Part shown: positions 34,745 through 45,466 of the stretch, piece by piece | Layout of the letters: the number at the start of each line of letters is the position of its first letter | Numbering within the stretch: position 1 is the first letter of the stretch | Assembly (NCBI GenBank): GCA_016178785.1 | Contig: JACOSO010000017.1 | Coordinates: 30,952-94,951 of the forward strand | Length of the DNA stretch: 64,000 nucleotides | Reading direction: 5' to 3' | Source of the DNA: Bacteroidota bacterium | GTDB lineage: Bacteria; Bacteroidota; Bacteroidia; Cytophagales; Cyclobacteriaceae | The notes under the pieces: generated by a model | The model's input: only the letters and a program-made list of their open reading frames with translations | Told to the model about the DNA's origin: nothing | Database searches by the model: none | Position numbers and translations under genes: made by a program

Positions 34745-35716
34745 ATGAAGGATTTCCGTACTGAATTAATTCCATCAATTTCTCATTCACCAATCGGGTT
34801 GATGGATAAAATTTTCACGATCGGTTCTTGTTTCGCGGATGAAATCGGTAATCAGCTTAAGGAAAGTAAATTCACGATATCCAATAATCCATTCGGAACC
34901 ATCTATAATCCGGTTTCAATCCATCGGCTATTGCTCCTTGGTTTGAAAAAGAGCTTTCCTGGTCAGGAAAGCTACTCACAAAACGAGGACATTTACTTTA
35001 ATTATCATTTTCATTCTTCTTTTTCTTCGTTGAACCGTGGCGATCTTGAAAGCAAGATTCAAAATTCAATTCTTGAATCGAATTCTTTTTTGAAAACAGC
35101 CGACCGAATTATCATTACTTACGGAACCGCCTTCGTCTACCGGTTGAAAAGCTCTAATGAGATCGTTGCCAATTGCCATAAGATGCCATCCACCGGTTTT
35201 GAAAAATTACTTTTAACCGAACCGGATATTCTGAAATCATTCGAAGAGCTCTACACAAATCTTAGGTCAGTCAATTCATCGGTAAAAATAATTCTTACGG
35301 TTAGCCCGGTGAGGCATCTTAAAGACACACTAGAATTAAATTCAATCAGTAAATCGATCCTGAGAGTGACTTGTCATTCGATCGTTAATAAGTTTCCTGA
35401 TGTTGAATATTTTCCCGCCTACGAAATCTTATTGGATGATTTACGCGATTATCGCTTTTACAAAACGGATCGGCTTCACCCGACTGAAGAAGGAGTGGAG
35501 TATATCTGGGAAAAATTTATCACTGCTTATTTTGACGCGCCAGAAAGAAAATTTATTAACGAGTGGCAAAAAATAAAAAAAGATCTGGCGCATAAACCCT
35601 TTCAACCGCAGTCTGAAAGTCATCAGAAATTTTTGAAAGAGACTTTAAAGAAATTAGATCAATTAAAGCAAACCTTTGATCTCAATCCAACTCCGTCTCC
35701 AGCAAAAAAGATATAA
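34745..35716 (+). CDS. GSCFA-domain protein
   Basis: A 323-residue SGNH-hydrolase-like protein. The N-terminal motif IFTIGSCFADEIGNQL carries the GSCFA sequence that names the family, with GTIYNPVSI, the middle block IILTVSPVRHLKD, and a C-terminal DRLHPTEEGVEYIWEKF that would hold the catalytic His. It is probably an esterase or acyltransferase-type enzyme with unknown substrate. There is no signal peptide. The next gene starts 35 bp after its stop. Confidence 0.9.
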   Translation: MKDFRTELIPSISHSPIGLMDKIFTIGSCFADEIGNQLKESKFTISNNPFGTIYNPVSIHRLLLLGLKKSFPGQESYSQNEDIYFNYHFHSSFSSLNRGDLESKIQNSILESNSFLKTADRIIITYGTAFVYRLKSSNEIVANCHKMPSTGFEKLLLTEPDILKSFEELYTNLRSVNSSVKIILTVSPVRHLKDTLELNSISKSILRVTCHSIVNKFPDVEYFPAYEILLDDLRDYRFYKTDRLHPTEEGVEYIWEKFITAYFDAPERKFINEWQKIKKDLAHKPFQPQSESHQKFLKETLKKLDQLKQTFDLNPTPSPAKKI

Positions 35717-35751
35717 CTTGAGGATGAAAATTTTTTCCTCACCCACAGCAG

Positions 35752-37845
35752 ATGATCCAAATATTAACTGGATATCGATTTACAAATTTAGTTACGTTAT
35801 TACTTTTGTTTGCAATCACCAATTCTGCCCAAGACACGAACTCCAAATTAAAAGTGAAGACACCAAATAAACTCATCCGTTCTACATCGCCCTACTTATT
35901 GCAGCACGCTTATAATCCGGTGCAATGGCAAGAGTGGGGGGCTGAGGCATTGACTGAAGCAAAATCGCTTGACCGGCCGATTTTGGTGAGCATCGGGTAT
36001 TCTTCATGCCATTGGTGCCATGTGATGGAGCGCGAGTCTTTTGAGAATGAAGACATTGCGAAGGTGATGAACGAAAATTTTATTTGTATCAAAGTAGATC
36101 GTGAAGAGCGCCCAGACATTGACCAGATTTATATGGAAGCAGTACAAGCGATGGGCGGACATGGAGGCTGGCCTTTGAATGTTTTTCTAACACCTGATCA
36201 GAAGCCGTTTTATGGAGGCACATATTTCCCTCCTCAACAATGGCCGAAACTGTTATTGCAAGTTTCACAAACCTTCAAAGCAAAACGCGAAGAGATAACT
36301 CAATCAGCTGAGGAGCTGGCCAAGCATTTGCAAACGAGCGATCTCCAGCGATTTGCCAAAGAAACGGGAAATGAAGTTTTCTCTCGCGAGAAACTGGATG
36401 GCATGTTTTCAATCTTGCAAAACAAATTCGATTCAAAATGGGGAGGCATGGACAAGGCACCCAAGTTTGTAATGCCGACTGTCTGGTTGCTGTTAATGCG
36501 ATATCACTTCATTGCGAAAAATAAACCTCCACTCGAGATGGTGCTGCTCACTTTGAAGCAAATGACGCGCGGTGGTTTGTATGACCAATTGGGTGGTGGT
36601 TTTTCCCGCTACTCAGTAGATGGCGAGTGGTTCGCTCCCCATTTTGAAAAAATGCTTTACGATAATGCTCAGCTGCTTAGTCTCTATGCTGAGGCATATT
36701 CAATAACAAAAGATGAAGAATTCAAATCGGTGGCGTATGAAACTGTTAGATGGCTTCAACGTGAGATGATGCATAAAGACGGAGGATTTTATTCTGCACT
36801 CGATGCCGACAGCGAAGGAGTGGAAGGAAAATTTTATACATGGACCTGGAATGAATTGAATGAAGCAACTGAGAATGAGTCAAAGCTCATAGCCGATTAT
36901 TTCCATTGTACGCAGGATGGAAATTGGGAGCACGGTTTCAATATTTTGAAACGCGACCTCCACCAGGAAAAACCTGACGAAAGAATTTTGATAGCAAAAA
37001 AGAAAATGCTTGCCTACCGGGAAAAGAAGCTAAGGCCATCGCTCGATGACAAAATCATTGCGGGATGGAATGCCATGACGGTTCAGGGATTGATTGATTG
37101 TTACAAATCATTTGGTGATCTTCTGTTTCTTGATCATGCTTTGAAAAATATTTCTTTTGTTGAAAAGAATTTAATCAGTGAAGGAAAAGTTTTTCGTGCG
37201 TTTAAAGACAAACGATCGAACACGGAAGGCTTTTTGGAAGACTACGCTTTTCTGATTCAAGCCTACATCTCTGTCTATGAAGTAACATTTGATGAAGGTT
37301 TTTTGACAAAAGCTGAACGGTGGACAAATTATGTTCTCAATAATTTTTACGATCGTACTGAAAACTATTTTCATTTCACGTCAGGGTCTTCCGAAAAGCT
37401 GATCGCGAAAAAGAAAGAAGTATTTGATAATGTAATTCCTTCGTCTAACTCTGTGATGGCCCGTTGTCTTTTTCATTTGGGAACTTTGCTCGACAAAGAC
37501 GAATGGAAAAAAATGGCGAGTGAAATGACTTCTAAGCTGGCATCAATCATCTCGTCAGAACCAACATATATGTCGAATTGGGGAATTTTATTTTCAGAAA
37601 TAACTGAAGGAATGAATGAAGTTGTGATAACCGGAAATGAATTAGAGGCAGTTAGAAAAGAGATTCAGTCGAATTATCTTCCCTTCACGGTTTACGTTGG
37701 TGCCAAATCAAAAAGCAACTTAGTGTTGATGGAAGGGCGTGAGTCAATTGAAGGCGAAACAAAAATTTACGTTTGTCGAAATAAAGTTTGCAAATTGCCA
37801 GTGAACAATGCGAATGATGCTATCAAACAAATTCTTTTCAAATGA
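35752..37845 (+). CDS. DUF255 thioredoxin-domain protein (YyaL-like)
   Basis: 697 residues with a hydrophobic N-terminus ([15 protein letters not shown]), so likely exported. The thioredoxin-like domain (about 45-185) has [34 protein letters not shown] and [12 protein letters not shown] with the CxxC pair. The remainder is a six-hairpin (alpha/alpha) barrel like N-acyl-glucosamine epimerases: [31 protein letters not shown] and [17 protein letters not shown]. Substrate unknown. It overlaps the fucosidase start by 4 bp. Confidence 0.9.
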   Translation: MIQILTGYRFTNLVTLLLLFAITNSAQDTNSKLKVKTPNKLIRSTSPYLLQHAYNPVQWQEWGAEALTEAKSLDRPILVSIGYSSCHWCHVMERESFENEDIAKVMNENFICIKVDREERPDIDQIYMEAVQAMGGHGGWPLNVFLTPDQKPFYGGTYFPPQQWPKLLLQVSQTFKAKREEITQSAEELAKHLQTSDLQRFAKETGNEVFSREKLDGMFSILQNKFDSKWGGMDKAPKFVMPTVWLLLMRYHFIAKNKPPLEMVLLTLKQMTRGGLYDQLGGGFSRYSVDGEWFAPHFEKMLYDNAQLLSLYAEAYSITKDEEFKSVAYETVRWLQREMMHKDGGFYSALDADSEGVEGKFYTWTWNELNEATENESKLIADYFHCTQDGNWEHGFNILKRDLHQEKPDERILIAKKKMLAYREKKLRPSLDDKIIAGWNAMTVQGLIDCYKSFGDLLFLDHALKNISFVEKNLISEGKVFRAFKDKRSNTEGFLEDYAFLIQAYISVYEVTFDEGFLTKAERWTNYVLNNFYDRTENYFHFTSGSSEKLIAKKKEVFDNVIPSSNSVMARCLFHLGTLLDKDEWKKMASEMTSKLASIISSEPTYMSNWGILFSEITEGMNEVVITGNELEAVRKEIQSNYLPFTVYVGAKSKSNLVLMEGRESIEGETKIYVCRNKVCKLPVNNANDAIKQILFK

Positions 37846-39278
37846 AAAAATTATTTTTTGCTGCTTTGGTAATTTTCATCTCATGTACAAAAAAGGAAGC
37901 CTTACCTCCAGCGACTCTGCTTCGAGTTCCGAATAGTTCTCAGCTTGCGTGGCACAGTATGGAGCTGAATGCGTTTGTACATTTCACTGTCAATACGTTC
38001 ACAGACAAAGAATGGGGCTATGGCGATGAAAGTGAAAAAGTTTTCAACCCAACTGAATGTAATCCAGAGCAATGGGTTTCCGTTTTGAAAAAAGCGGGTT
38101 TTAGAGGACTTATCCTCACATGCAAGCATCATGATGGCTTTTGTTTATGGCCTAGTCAATACACGGAACATTCTGTAAAAAACAGCGTGTGGAAAAAAGG
38201 TAAAGGAGATCTGGTTCATGAAGTAGCAGAGGCATGTAAGCAAGCGGGCTTAAAATTTGGAATTTATCTTTCACCATGGGACCGCAATCACAAAGACTAT
38301 GGCTCTCCTGCCTATGTAGAGTATTATCGCAATCAACTGAAGGAATTATTTACTCTATACCCTGATGTTTTTGAGATGTGGTTTGACGGGGCAAATGGTG
38401 GCGATGGATTTTATGGAGGCAAACGCGAGACGAGGAAAATTGATGGAAGAACTTATTACGATTGGCCAACTACGTTGAATATCGTAAGAGGCTTTGATCC
38501 CTCTGTGATCTTCTTTAGCGATGCAGGGCCGGGTGTACGTTGGGTCGGAAATGAAAGAGGAATTGCTGGCGAAACGAATTGGAATACGATCAGTTCTGAC
38601 ACATTATTTGCGGGTAAAGGCGGAATTGAGAAATTATTGAATGAGGGGAGCGAAAATGGAAAGCAGTGGATTCCCGCGGAATGTGATGTGTCAATAAGGC
38701 CCGGATGGTTTTATCACTCAAGTGAAGACTCTTTAGTAAAAACTCCAGAGCAGCTTTTTGATATTTATTTAAAATCGGTTGGTCGTGGTTCATTGATGCT
38801 GCTGAATATTCCTCCGGATAAAAAGGGGCTGTTCCATGAAAATGATGTTAAGTCGTTGCAAGGTTTTAGAAAGTTGTTGGATGAAGAGTTCAAAACAAAC
38901 ATTGCCTTTCATGCTTCTGCAAGAGGAGGGTTCCGTGGGGAGGACCAAAAATATTCAACATCCAATCTCACAGATGGAAATGATTCAACGTATTGGGCAC
39001 TCGATGACGAATATACTTCCGGCAGTTTTGAAATTGATTTTGAAAAAAAAGTAAAAGTAAAATACATCGTATTGCAGGAGTTCATTAAACTAGGGCAACG
39101 TGTAAAATCTTTTTCTGTTGAAGTTCAGAAAGCAGGAAGTTGGTCGAAGATCTTGGAGGCAACCACCATCGGTCGAAAACGAATTCTAAAATTGGGCCCG
39201 ATTGAAGTTGACAAGATCAGAGTAAATATTTTGGCATCGAGAGCATGCCCCATAATTTCAAATGTTGAAGTATATTGA
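37842..39278 (+). CDS. GH29 alpha-L-fucosidase lipoprotein
   Basis: 478 residues. A lipoprotein signal ([12 protein letters not shown]) puts it in the envelope. Family GH29 features: [40 protein letters not shown] and the nucleophile Asp in [11 protein letters not shown]. The acid/base is not obvious. A C-terminal F5/8 type C (discoidin-like) domain spans about 375-478 ([34 protein letters not shown]). It removes terminal fucose from glycans. The start overlaps the upstream DUF255 gene. Confidence 0.93.
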   Translation: MKKLFFAALVIFISCTKKEALPPATLLRVPNSSQLAWHSMELNAFVHFTVNTFTDKEWGYGDESEKVFNPTECNPEQWVSVLKKAGFRGLILTCKHHDGFCLWPSQYTEHSVKNSVWKKGKGDLVHEVAEACKQAGLKFGIYLSPWDRNHKDYGSPAYVEYYRNQLKELFTLYPDVFEMWFDGANGGDGFYGGKRETRKIDGRTYYDWPTTLNIVRGFDPSVIFFSDAGPGVRWVGNERGIAGETNWNTISSDTLFAGKGGIEKLLNEGSENGKQWIPAECDVSIRPGWFYHSSEDSLVKTPEQLFDIYLKSVGRGSLMLLNIPPDKKGLFHENDVKSLQGFRKLLDEEFKTNIAFHASARGGFRGEDQKYSTSNLTDGNDSTYWALDDEYTSGSFEIDFEKKVKVKYIVLQEFIKLGQRVKSFSVEVQKAGSWSKILEATTIGRKRILKLGPIEVDKIRVNILASRACPIISNVEVY

Positions 39279-39293
39279 AGCTCCTTTGCCTCT

Positions 39294-39329
39294 GCGTCTT
39301 TGCGGTTTATTATTTTACCGCCAAGGCGC
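39294..39329. repeat. Inverted repeat downstream of the fucosidase gene
   Basis: GCGTCTTTGCGGT (39294-39306) pairs imperfectly with ACCGCCAAGGCGC (39317-39329). The wording (TCTTTGCGGT...ACCGC) is a frequent intergenic stem-loop in Bacteroidota. It may help terminate the fucosidase transcript. Confidence 0.55.
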
Positions 39330-39351
39330 TAAGTTGTTAATTTCAACATGA

Positions 39352-40896
39352 ATGCGAGAGCAATACAAGAGAACCGTCCTTATTCTTATATCGGTCGCTA
39401 CGTTCGTGAGACTTTTCTTTGCCTCCCAGCTTGAACTGGGGAACGATGAAGTTTATTATTGGACTTACGCGCTTTATCCCGATTGGAGTCATTTCGATCA
39501 TCCACCCATGGTTGGAATTGTAGCTCAGCTTTTTTCGCTAGACCTGTTGCTGAAAGATGATTTCTTTCTGCGGCTTGGACCAATCGTTTTGTCGACTGCC
39601 AGTACATGGATCATTTTTCTGATTGGCACTAAAATCAAAAATGCAAAGTCAGGTCTTTACGCTGCTTTTCTATTTACAGGTTCGATCTACTGTTCTATCA
39701 TCAGCGGATTTTCGCTTACTCCAGATGCGCCATTGGTTTTCTTCTGGTTGCTTGCCATGAATCTGATGATCGATTTTCTACCGAAAGGAAAAATTACTTC
39801 TCGGGAAAGGAAAAGAATTTTGTTTTTTGGATTGATTGCAGGCCTGGCGATGCTCTCCAAGTATCAAGGTGCTTTTTTGTGGATTGCCGTTTTTATTTAT
39901 GTTGGATTGTACAACAGACAGTGGCTGAAGGAATATTCGTTTTACGTAGCTGGAATGATTTCCGCTATCGCTTTGCTTCCACTGGTAATTTGGAATCTGC
40001 AAAATGAATTTATAAGTTTCACTTTTCACACCGCACGCGTAGCTCCGGCATGGGAATTTCGGCCGGATTATTTTTTAACGGAAATCTTGGGGCAAGTTGC
40101 GTACAACAATCCAGTCAATTACGTGCTCATTGTGATTGCTCTCATCGCATTCTTCAAAAGGAAAACTCTTATTGAGTATCAGTATGCGAGGATTCTGTTT
40201 GCTGTCGCTATTCCCCTTTGGGTAGTTTTTACAGGTTTCTCGTTATTCCGATCTACGTTGCCACACTGGACAGCCCCCGCCTTTCTTCCGATGATATTGT
40301 TCGCTGCTATATTTTGGAGTGAACAGCCGGAAAAGAAATTTTTTTGGATCAAATTCCCTTCCTTCTTTCTTGCAAGCTTGCTAGTCATTGCACTTTGGCT
40401 GATTGATTATTCACCTTTGCAGCTGGGAAAGAAATCAGACATAAGCAATTTTGGTGAAGATGACTTTACTCAGGATTTATATGGCTGGGATCAAGTTGCC
40501 AATGCTTTTAAAAAAATAGTCGAACGTGAAGAGAAAAACGGAACGATGTCAAAGCAGGTAGGAATTATTTCATTCAAATGGTTTCCCGCAGCCCACATTG
40601 ATTTTTATATTGCTCAACCAGAACATAAAAAATTATTTATGATGGGAGAGATGAATGATCTTCACAAATATGCTTGGATCAATAAGTATCGTGGAGGGCC
40701 GCAAAGGGGAAATGATTATTTTCATATTGCCGTGAGCAATGTTTACAAAGATCCGAACGAATTGTTTGGCAACTATTTTGAAAAAATTGAACGTATAGAT
40801 ACCGTTGAAATAAAGCGCGGAGGCAAAATTATGCGCTATGCCTTTTTTTATCGACTGAAGAATTACAACGGAAATTTTGTTAATCCGCTGCCATGA
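39352..40896 (+). CDS. GT39-like (ArnT/PMT) glycosyltransferase
   Basis: A 514-residue polytopic membrane enzyme of the ArnT/PMT (GT-C) fold. Near the N-terminus LGNDEVYYWTYALYPDWSHF and DHPPMVG hold the acidic residue and metal-binding DHPP of the active site. About ten hydrophobic helices follow, then a periplasmic C-terminal domain (about 375-514). It should transfer a sugar from a polyprenyl phosphate to an acceptor. GtrA, a likely lipid-linked sugar flippase, is encoded next with a 4-bp overlap. Confidence 0.9.
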   Translation: MREQYKRTVLILISVATFVRLFFASQLELGNDEVYYWTYALYPDWSHFDHPPMVGIVAQLFSLDLLLKDDFFLRLGPIVLSTASTWIIFLIGTKIKNAKSGLYAAFLFTGSIYCSIISGFSLTPDAPLVFFWLLAMNLMIDFLPKGKITSRERKRILFFGLIAGLAMLSKYQGAFLWIAVFIYVGLYNRQWLKEYSFYVAGMISAIALLPLVIWNLQNEFISFTFHTARVAPAWEFRPDYFLTEILGQVAYNNPVNYVLIVIALIAFFKRKTLIEYQYARILFAVAIPLWVVFTGFSLFRSTLPHWTAPAFLPMILFAAIFWSEQPEKKFFWIKFPSFFLASLLVIALWLIDYSPLQLGKKSDISNFGEDDFTQDLYGWDQVANAFKKIVEREEKNGTMSKQVGIISFKWFPAAHIDFYIAQPEHKKLFMMGEMNDLHKYAWINKYRGGPQRGNDYFHIAVSNVYKDPNELFGNYFEKIERIDTVEIKRGGKIMRYAFFYRLKNYNGNFVNPLP

Positions 40897-41291
40897 CCGA
40901 AATCAATGAGGCTTTTCTTTTTAAGTTTTTAAAATTCGGTGCGGTGGGCGTGTCAGGGATGGCTATCGATTTTGGGATTACCTATTTATTGAAGGAAAAA
41001 ATCAAGATCAACAAATACGCAGCGAACACGTTTGGTTTTTTCTCGGCAGCGAGCAGCAATTTTATTCTCAACCGGCTTTGGACTTTTCAAAGTGATGACC
41101 CTGCGGTAGGGTTTCAGTATTTTAAATTCTTGACGGTATCGGTGGTGGGTGTATTGATTAGCAATTCAATTATTTTTTTGCTCCATGATCGACTGAAGTG
41201 GAATTTTTATTTTGCCAAATTGATCTCCATTGGTGTTGTGCTATTCTGGAATTTTTTCGCTAGTTATTTTTTTACATTCGTTGACCGTTAA
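40893..41291 (+). CDS. GtrA-like membrane protein
   Basis: 132 residues with four transmembrane helices: FLKFGAVGVSGMAIDFGITY, TFGFFSAASSNFILNRLWTF and FLTVSVVGVLISNSIIFLLH, ending FASYFFTFVDR. GtrA-type proteins are thought to flip polyprenyl-linked sugars, which suits the GT-C enzyme encoded upstream with a 4-bp overlap. The stop codon is part of the hairpin at 41287-41331. Confidence 0.9.
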   Translation: MTEINEAFLFKFLKFGAVGVSGMAIDFGITYLLKEKIKINKYAANTFGFFSAASSNFILNRLWTFQSDDPAVGFQYFKFLTVSVVGVLISNSIIFLLHDRLKWNFYFAKLISIGVVLFWNFFASYFFTFVDR

Positions 41292-41331
41292 TGGTATTCG
41301 TCTTATACTTGGACTACGAATAACCATTAAC
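41287..41331. terminator. Bidirectional stem-loop between convergent genes
   Basis: GTTAATGGTATTCGT (41287-41301) pairs with ACGAATAACCATTAAC (41316-41331), with a single bulge. It lies between the gtrA stop and the end of the convergent SRPBCC gene, consistent with a shared terminator, though neither side has a strong T run. Confidence 0.55.
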
Positions 41332-41353
41332 GCACAACGAATAACTTTTCGGC

Positions 41354-41941
41354 CTATTTCGATGGCTGGTCTGATTGAGTTGGCTTTGGCGCGCTCTCCG
41401 AAATCGATTTCAGCTTGCCCAATCCTTTTTCGTACATCGGGCCGAGCATGCCGTCCATAAACATGCCCATGAATTTGCCCATCACAGACGAAAGCATTCC
41501 GGCATTGCTCACATCCCCATCGTAAGTCCACGTTACTTTGGTGCCACCTTCGGCAGGCTCGAGATTGAATTCGCCCGAGTAAGTGCCATCATAGCCGCCA
41601 AACTGCAAACCTATTTTAATGTGTTTATCTTGCACACTCTCAATGATCCATTGTGAGCCTTCGCCAGCATCACTGTTGCCTGCCCAATTCATTTTCGCGC
41701 CTACACCCGACTCTGGCCCTTCATAAGTGATTTTCATATTGGGATCCAATTCTGCAAAGGGAGACCACGTGTTGAAATTTTTGAACGCGTTGATCTGCTC
41801 AAACACAGCAGAGGCAGGAGCATTAACTACAATTGATCGCTCTAAATGCGATTTGGGCGATAGAAATGCAGAGACAATACCAATTAGTGCAACGAGGCCA
41901 ACTAATGTTATGCCTAGGATTTTGAGGACTCTTGTCATCAT
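41354..41941 (-). CDS. SRPBCC-family membrane-anchored protein
   Basis: 195 residues: an N-terminal transmembrane helix (ILGITLVGLVALIGIVSAFL), then a START-like domain (about 30-165) with SIVVNAPASAVFEQINAFKN, ITYEGPESGVGAKMNWAG and YSGEFNLEPAEGGTKVTWTY, typical polyketide cyclase-type motifs. Ligand unknown. It converges with gtrA. Confidence 0.87.
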   Translation of the reverse strand: MMTRVLKILGITLVGLVALIGIVSAFLSPKSHLERSIVVNAPASAVFEQINAFKNFNTWSPFAELDPNMKITYEGPESGVGAKMNWAGNSDAGEGSQWIIESVQDKHIKIGLQFGGYDGTYSGEFNLEPAEGGTKVTWTYDGDVSNAGMLSSVMGKFMGMFMDGMLGPMYEKGLGKLKSISESAPKPTQSDQPSK

Positions 41942-42054
41942 AGGATTTTGGTTTTAAGTGAGGATGTCGAAGTTAGGAAAATAATTAGCCTCGAAAAAAT
42001 TGGATGTGAGGGCAAAAATTTCAAAATTAGAGGAAGCTAAAACCCATTCGAACC

Positions 42055-42510
42055 ATGAGCTTCTTCAATAACCCCAACCGTATTCCTGAAAATTACGGAT
42101 TGCGCATCGCTGCCGGACTGATTGTGTTTTTTGTAATTATGCGTTTGGCTGGATTTCATCATCATGTTGAACTTCGGCTTTTCAACCTGATCATTCTGAT
42201 GACCGGCATTTATTTTGGTTTGAAAAAATTTAAAGAAAGACATGGCAACCACATCAACTATTTTAGGGCCCTGATCACAGGTGTAGGCATTGGTGCGGTG
42301 GGCTCGGTGGTTTTTGGATTGTTCATGTTCATCTACATGAAGCTGGATAATGACTTAATGCAGTCGATCATTGATAACGAACCGATGGGACGCTACCTTA
42401 ATCCTTACATGGCGGCATTCATCGTAGCATTGGAAGGTGTATTTTCTGGCCTTCTTGTTACGTTTTTGCTAACCAATTACATCACTTCAGATGAGGTAGA
42501 GCAATCGTAG
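42055..42510 (+). CDS. DUF4199 membrane protein
   Basis: 151 residues with four hydrophobic helices: IAAGLIVFFVIMRLAGFHHH, LFNLIILMTGIYFGLKKFKE, ALITGVGIGAVGSVVFGLFM and AFIVALEGVFSGLLVTFLLT. The pattern matches Bacteroidota DUF4199 proteins, whose function is unknown. The gene is followed after 10 bp by the DUF5329-type gene. Confidence 0.82.
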   Translation: MSFFNNPNRIPENYGLRIAAGLIVFFVIMRLAGFHHHVELRLFNLIILMTGIYFGLKKFKERHGNHINYFRALITGVGIGAVGSVVFGLFMFIYMKLDNDLMQSIIDNEPMGRYLNPYMAAFIVALEGVFSGLLVTFLLTNYITSDEVEQS

Positions 42511-42520
42511 GGAATTTACA

Positions 42521-42889
42521 TTGAAAAAATTTCGGATTTTGTTTTTATGGATTGGTGTGGGCCAATCCATTTTTCTTTTTGCTCAAACGGAAGTCGAAAC
42601 GAAGAAGATTGAATTTCTATTACGTGAGGTGCAGCAATTGAACGGAGCGAAGTTCTGGAGGAACGGTTCCTCCTATTCTCCCAAACAAGCTGCTGATCAC
42701 CTGCGAATGAAATGGCATAAAGCAGGAAGCTCAATAAAAACGGCAAAGGATTTTATTGAGAAGATTGCTTCGAAATCGTCAATAAGCGGAAAAGCTTATG
42801 AGATTGAATTTGAGAATGGAACGAAAGTGGAGACGCATTCTTTTTTGTATAAAAAATTAGGGGATGGAAGGAGTAACAATATCTTGTAA
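42521..42889 (+). CDS. DUF5329-type exported protein
   Basis: 122 residues from a TTG start at 42521 (MKKFRILFLWIGVGQSIFLF). A signal peptide ends near residue 22. The mature domain has IEFLLREVQQLNGAKFWRNG, YSPKQAADHLRMKWHKAG and ENGTKVETHSFLYKKL, features of DUF5329. Role unknown. It converges with the TPR kinase gene (14 bp apart). Confidence 0.8.
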   Translation: MKKFRILFLWIGVGQSIFLFAQTEVETKKIEFLLREVQQLNGAKFWRNGSSYSPKQAADHLRMKWHKAGSSIKTAKDFIEKIASKSSISGKAYEIEFENGTKVETHSFLYKKLGDGRSNNIL

Positions 42890-42903
42890 AATAGTTGCCA
42901 CCT

Positions 42904-45270
42904 CTAACCAATTGGTAATGTAAATTCAAACCGGCTGCCTTTTCCTGCTGTACTTGCCACGGATATTTTTCCACCATTCTTTTCAACGAATTCCTTGCAG
43001 AGTGAAAGCCCGATGCCAGTGCCAACTTCGTCCTGGGTTCCTTTCGTACTGAGATGACTCAGGTTGAATAGTTCCGGAATTTGCTCCGGGCGTATTCCGG
43101 ACCCTGTGTCTTCCACAGAAACGACAACATCTTCGGCTTTTGGACAGGCTTCAATTGAAATACAATCACTCTTCTTACAAAATTTTATGGCATTCGAGAC
43201 AAGGTTGCGAAGCACGATTTTCATCATCTCTTCGTCAGCAAATACTGAGATATCATCAGAGATGTTGCTGTTTAGATCAATCATTTTAATTTTTGCACTT
43301 ACCGACAAAAGCTCAATGGTTTCGTCTACCACTGGTCGTAAATAAATTTTCACGGGTTTTGGTTCAACTTGTTCAAGTTGATTCTTCGTCCATCGCAGGA
43401 GATTATCGAGAAAATAAGTTATCTGTCCTACCTGATTACCGATATTAGCAACAACGCCCTGAAGCTCAGCTTGAGACAAGGCATTACTTTCAAACAAGCG
43501 CAGCACGGCTTTCAAAGAATTCAACGGGCTTTTCACGTCATGAGAAACCACGGAGAGCAACCGATTTTTAACTGCATTGAGCTTTTCCAATTCAGCTTTA
43601 GCCTCTTCGATTTGCTTTTTTTGCAAAACTAAAAGTTGGTTTGCCTTTTTCTTCTGCCGGTTGTTACGATAGATCAGCAACGAAATCAACCCGATGGCAA
43701 CAGAGATCCCACCGAATGCTATGGCAAGTCTTCGCTGTCGATTTTGAGCTTCAATGAGTTTGTTTTGTCTTTTTTCATTCTCCAGTTTCGCTTTCTGTTC
43801 TTTGAAGGCAAACTCCTTGGCGAAGGTGGTCCGTATGTTCTTGGCATTTTGAATGCTGTCGCGAAACTTTACAAAGAGCTGTAGATTTTCAAATGCCTCT
43901 TTGTGATGCCAGAGGCGCGATGCTGCTATGTATTTTTGTTGGGCTGCATCTCGAATGTTTTCCAAATTGCCGGTCTGCTTCGCAAAATCCATTGCTTGGT
44001 TTGCAAATTGAAAAGCTTCCGATGGTTTTTCTGTGGAATTGAAATACTGGGCATACTTAGCCAATAAGGCAGCCGAAAGCACACCCGATTTTACTTCATG
44101 TGTTAAGGCAAGACCCTTTTGTAAGTAGATGAAGGCTTTGTCAAAATTTTTTGTAGGAATAAATACGTCTGCCAGGTTGATGCAAGTAAGGATGATCCCC
44201 CTGTTATCTTTTATTTCCTCTCGTATCTTAAGCCCATCAAGGTGGTACGACAATGCCTTGTCGTAAGACTTTTGAGTTGCCAGCAACCCACCCAGATCGC
44301 TGTACGAATTGGCGATGCCTCTTTTGTCGCCTTGCTTCTGTTTTATTTTTAAAGAATTAAAGAAATAATCCTGAGCTTTAGCATAATCGCCTTGATCGCG
44401 ATAAACGTTGCCGATGTGAGTGTAGGTGGTCGCAATTCCCTGATTACTTTCGATTTCTTCGAAAAGTTTGAGCGCACTAAAAAAGTATTCCAACGCTTTT
44501 TCATAATCGCCCTGGTCTTTATAGACATTGCCAATATCATTATAAGCGAACGCAACAGCAGGCTTGTCTGTACTTTGTTTGATCGAATTCTGAGATTTCA
44601 AAAGATAATCCAGGGCCTTATCGTATTGGCCTAACCCTTTGTAGGCAGCACCGATATTATTATAGGAAGAAGCTACACCAACCCGATTACCAATGCGCTC
44701 GCACACACCAAGCGCCTCAAAATAATAGCGCAAAGCTTGCAAGTAATTTCCCTGGTCGCTGTAAACGGACCCGATGTTGCTGAAGCTTTGAGCGATGCCA
44801 ATGAAGTCATGGGTCTTTTCTCTTATCCTGCGCGAACTGTCGTACAGCGCGATGGCCTCTTTATAGTTGCTTTGCGAGTGTTGAATATTGCCGAGGTTGT
44901 TGTAGCAGTTGGCAATACCTTTTAAATCTTTTGCCCGCAGAGAAAATGAAAGCGCTTTTTGATATAGTCCGAGCGCTTCACCATAACTTCCTTTCAGGTA
45001 AAAGTAAATTCCGATCATTCGGGTGGCTGTGCCCTTGCCTTTTTCATAATTAATTTTTTCTGATAGGCTCAGCGCCTTCTGAGCCATGTGCAAAGAACTA
45101 TCAGACATACTTCTGCGCAGTTCGTAAGACAATCGCGAAAGCGTTAGTACGCGAGTAGTATCGTGTATTTTTTGGTCAAGCAGTATCGCCTTTAAGCTGT
45201 CGGCATTTTGGGAGTAAGCACACCATGTGCTTAAACAAAAGAAGCATAAGATTAAACCAACAGATTTCAT
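42904..45270 (-). CDS. TPR-containing sensor histidine kinase
   Basis: 788 residues: signal peptide (about 1-20), about nine TPR units (about 55-420, many with ANCYNNLGNIQHSQSNYKEA-like repeats), one transmembrane helix (LAIAFGGISVAIGLISLLIY, about 510), a coiled coil, HisKA with LLSVVSHDVKSPLNSLKAV (His about 575) and HATPase with DTGSGIRPEQIPELF and GTGIGLSLCKEFVEKNGGKI. No receiver domain or partner regulator gene is adjacent. This orphan architecture is common in Bacteroidota. It is divergent from ileS. Confidence 0.92.
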   Translation of the reverse strand: MKSVGLILCFFCLSTWCAYSQNADSLKAILLDQKIHDTTRVLTLSRLSYELRRSMSDSSLHMAQKALSLSEKINYEKGKGTATRMIGIYFYLKGSYGEALGLYQKALSFSLRAKDLKGIANCYNNLGNIQHSQSNYKEAIALYDSSRRIREKTHDFIGIAQSFSNIGSVYSDQGNYLQALRYYFEALGVCERIGNRVGVASSYNNIGAAYKGLGQYDKALDYLLKSQNSIKQSTDKPAVAFAYNDIGNVYKDQGDYEKALEYFFSALKLFEEIESNQGIATTYTHIGNVYRDQGDYAKAQDYFFNSLKIKQKQGDKRGIANSYSDLGGLLATQKSYDKALSYHLDGLKIREEIKDNRGIILTCINLADVFIPTKNFDKAFIYLQKGLALTHEVKSGVLSAALLAKYAQYFNSTEKPSEAFQFANQAMDFAKQTGNLENIRDAAQQKYIAASRLWHHKEAFENLQLFVKFRDSIQNAKNIRTTFAKEFAFKEQKAKLENEKRQNKLIEAQNRQRRLAIAFGGISVAIGLISLLIYRNNRQKKKANQLLVLQKKQIEEAKAELEKLNAVKNRLLSVVSHDVKSPLNSLKAVLRLFESNALSQAELQGVVANIGNQVGQITYFLDNLLRWTKNQLEQVEPKPVKIYLRPVVDETIELLSVSAKIKMIDLNSNISDDISVFADEEMMKIVLRNLVSNAIKFCKKSDCISIEACPKAEDVVVSVEDTGSGIRPEQIPELFNLSHLSTKGTQDEVGTGIGLSLCKEFVEKNGGKISVASTAGKGSRFEFTLPIG

Positions 45271-45466
45271 AGACTTTAGCCGTGAAGGACTGACAAAAAT
45301 AAGTTATTGGTGTGTTTGTATATAGCCGTGAATTGGATTTATTGAGAGTGATTGAGTAACAATAATTCAGCCTAATAACTGCTATTAACGATTTAACTAT
45401 TAACGAATAACGCCCTTTAAAACCCTTCAATAAATTCATAACTTGCGCCCTCATTTTCTCAAAATT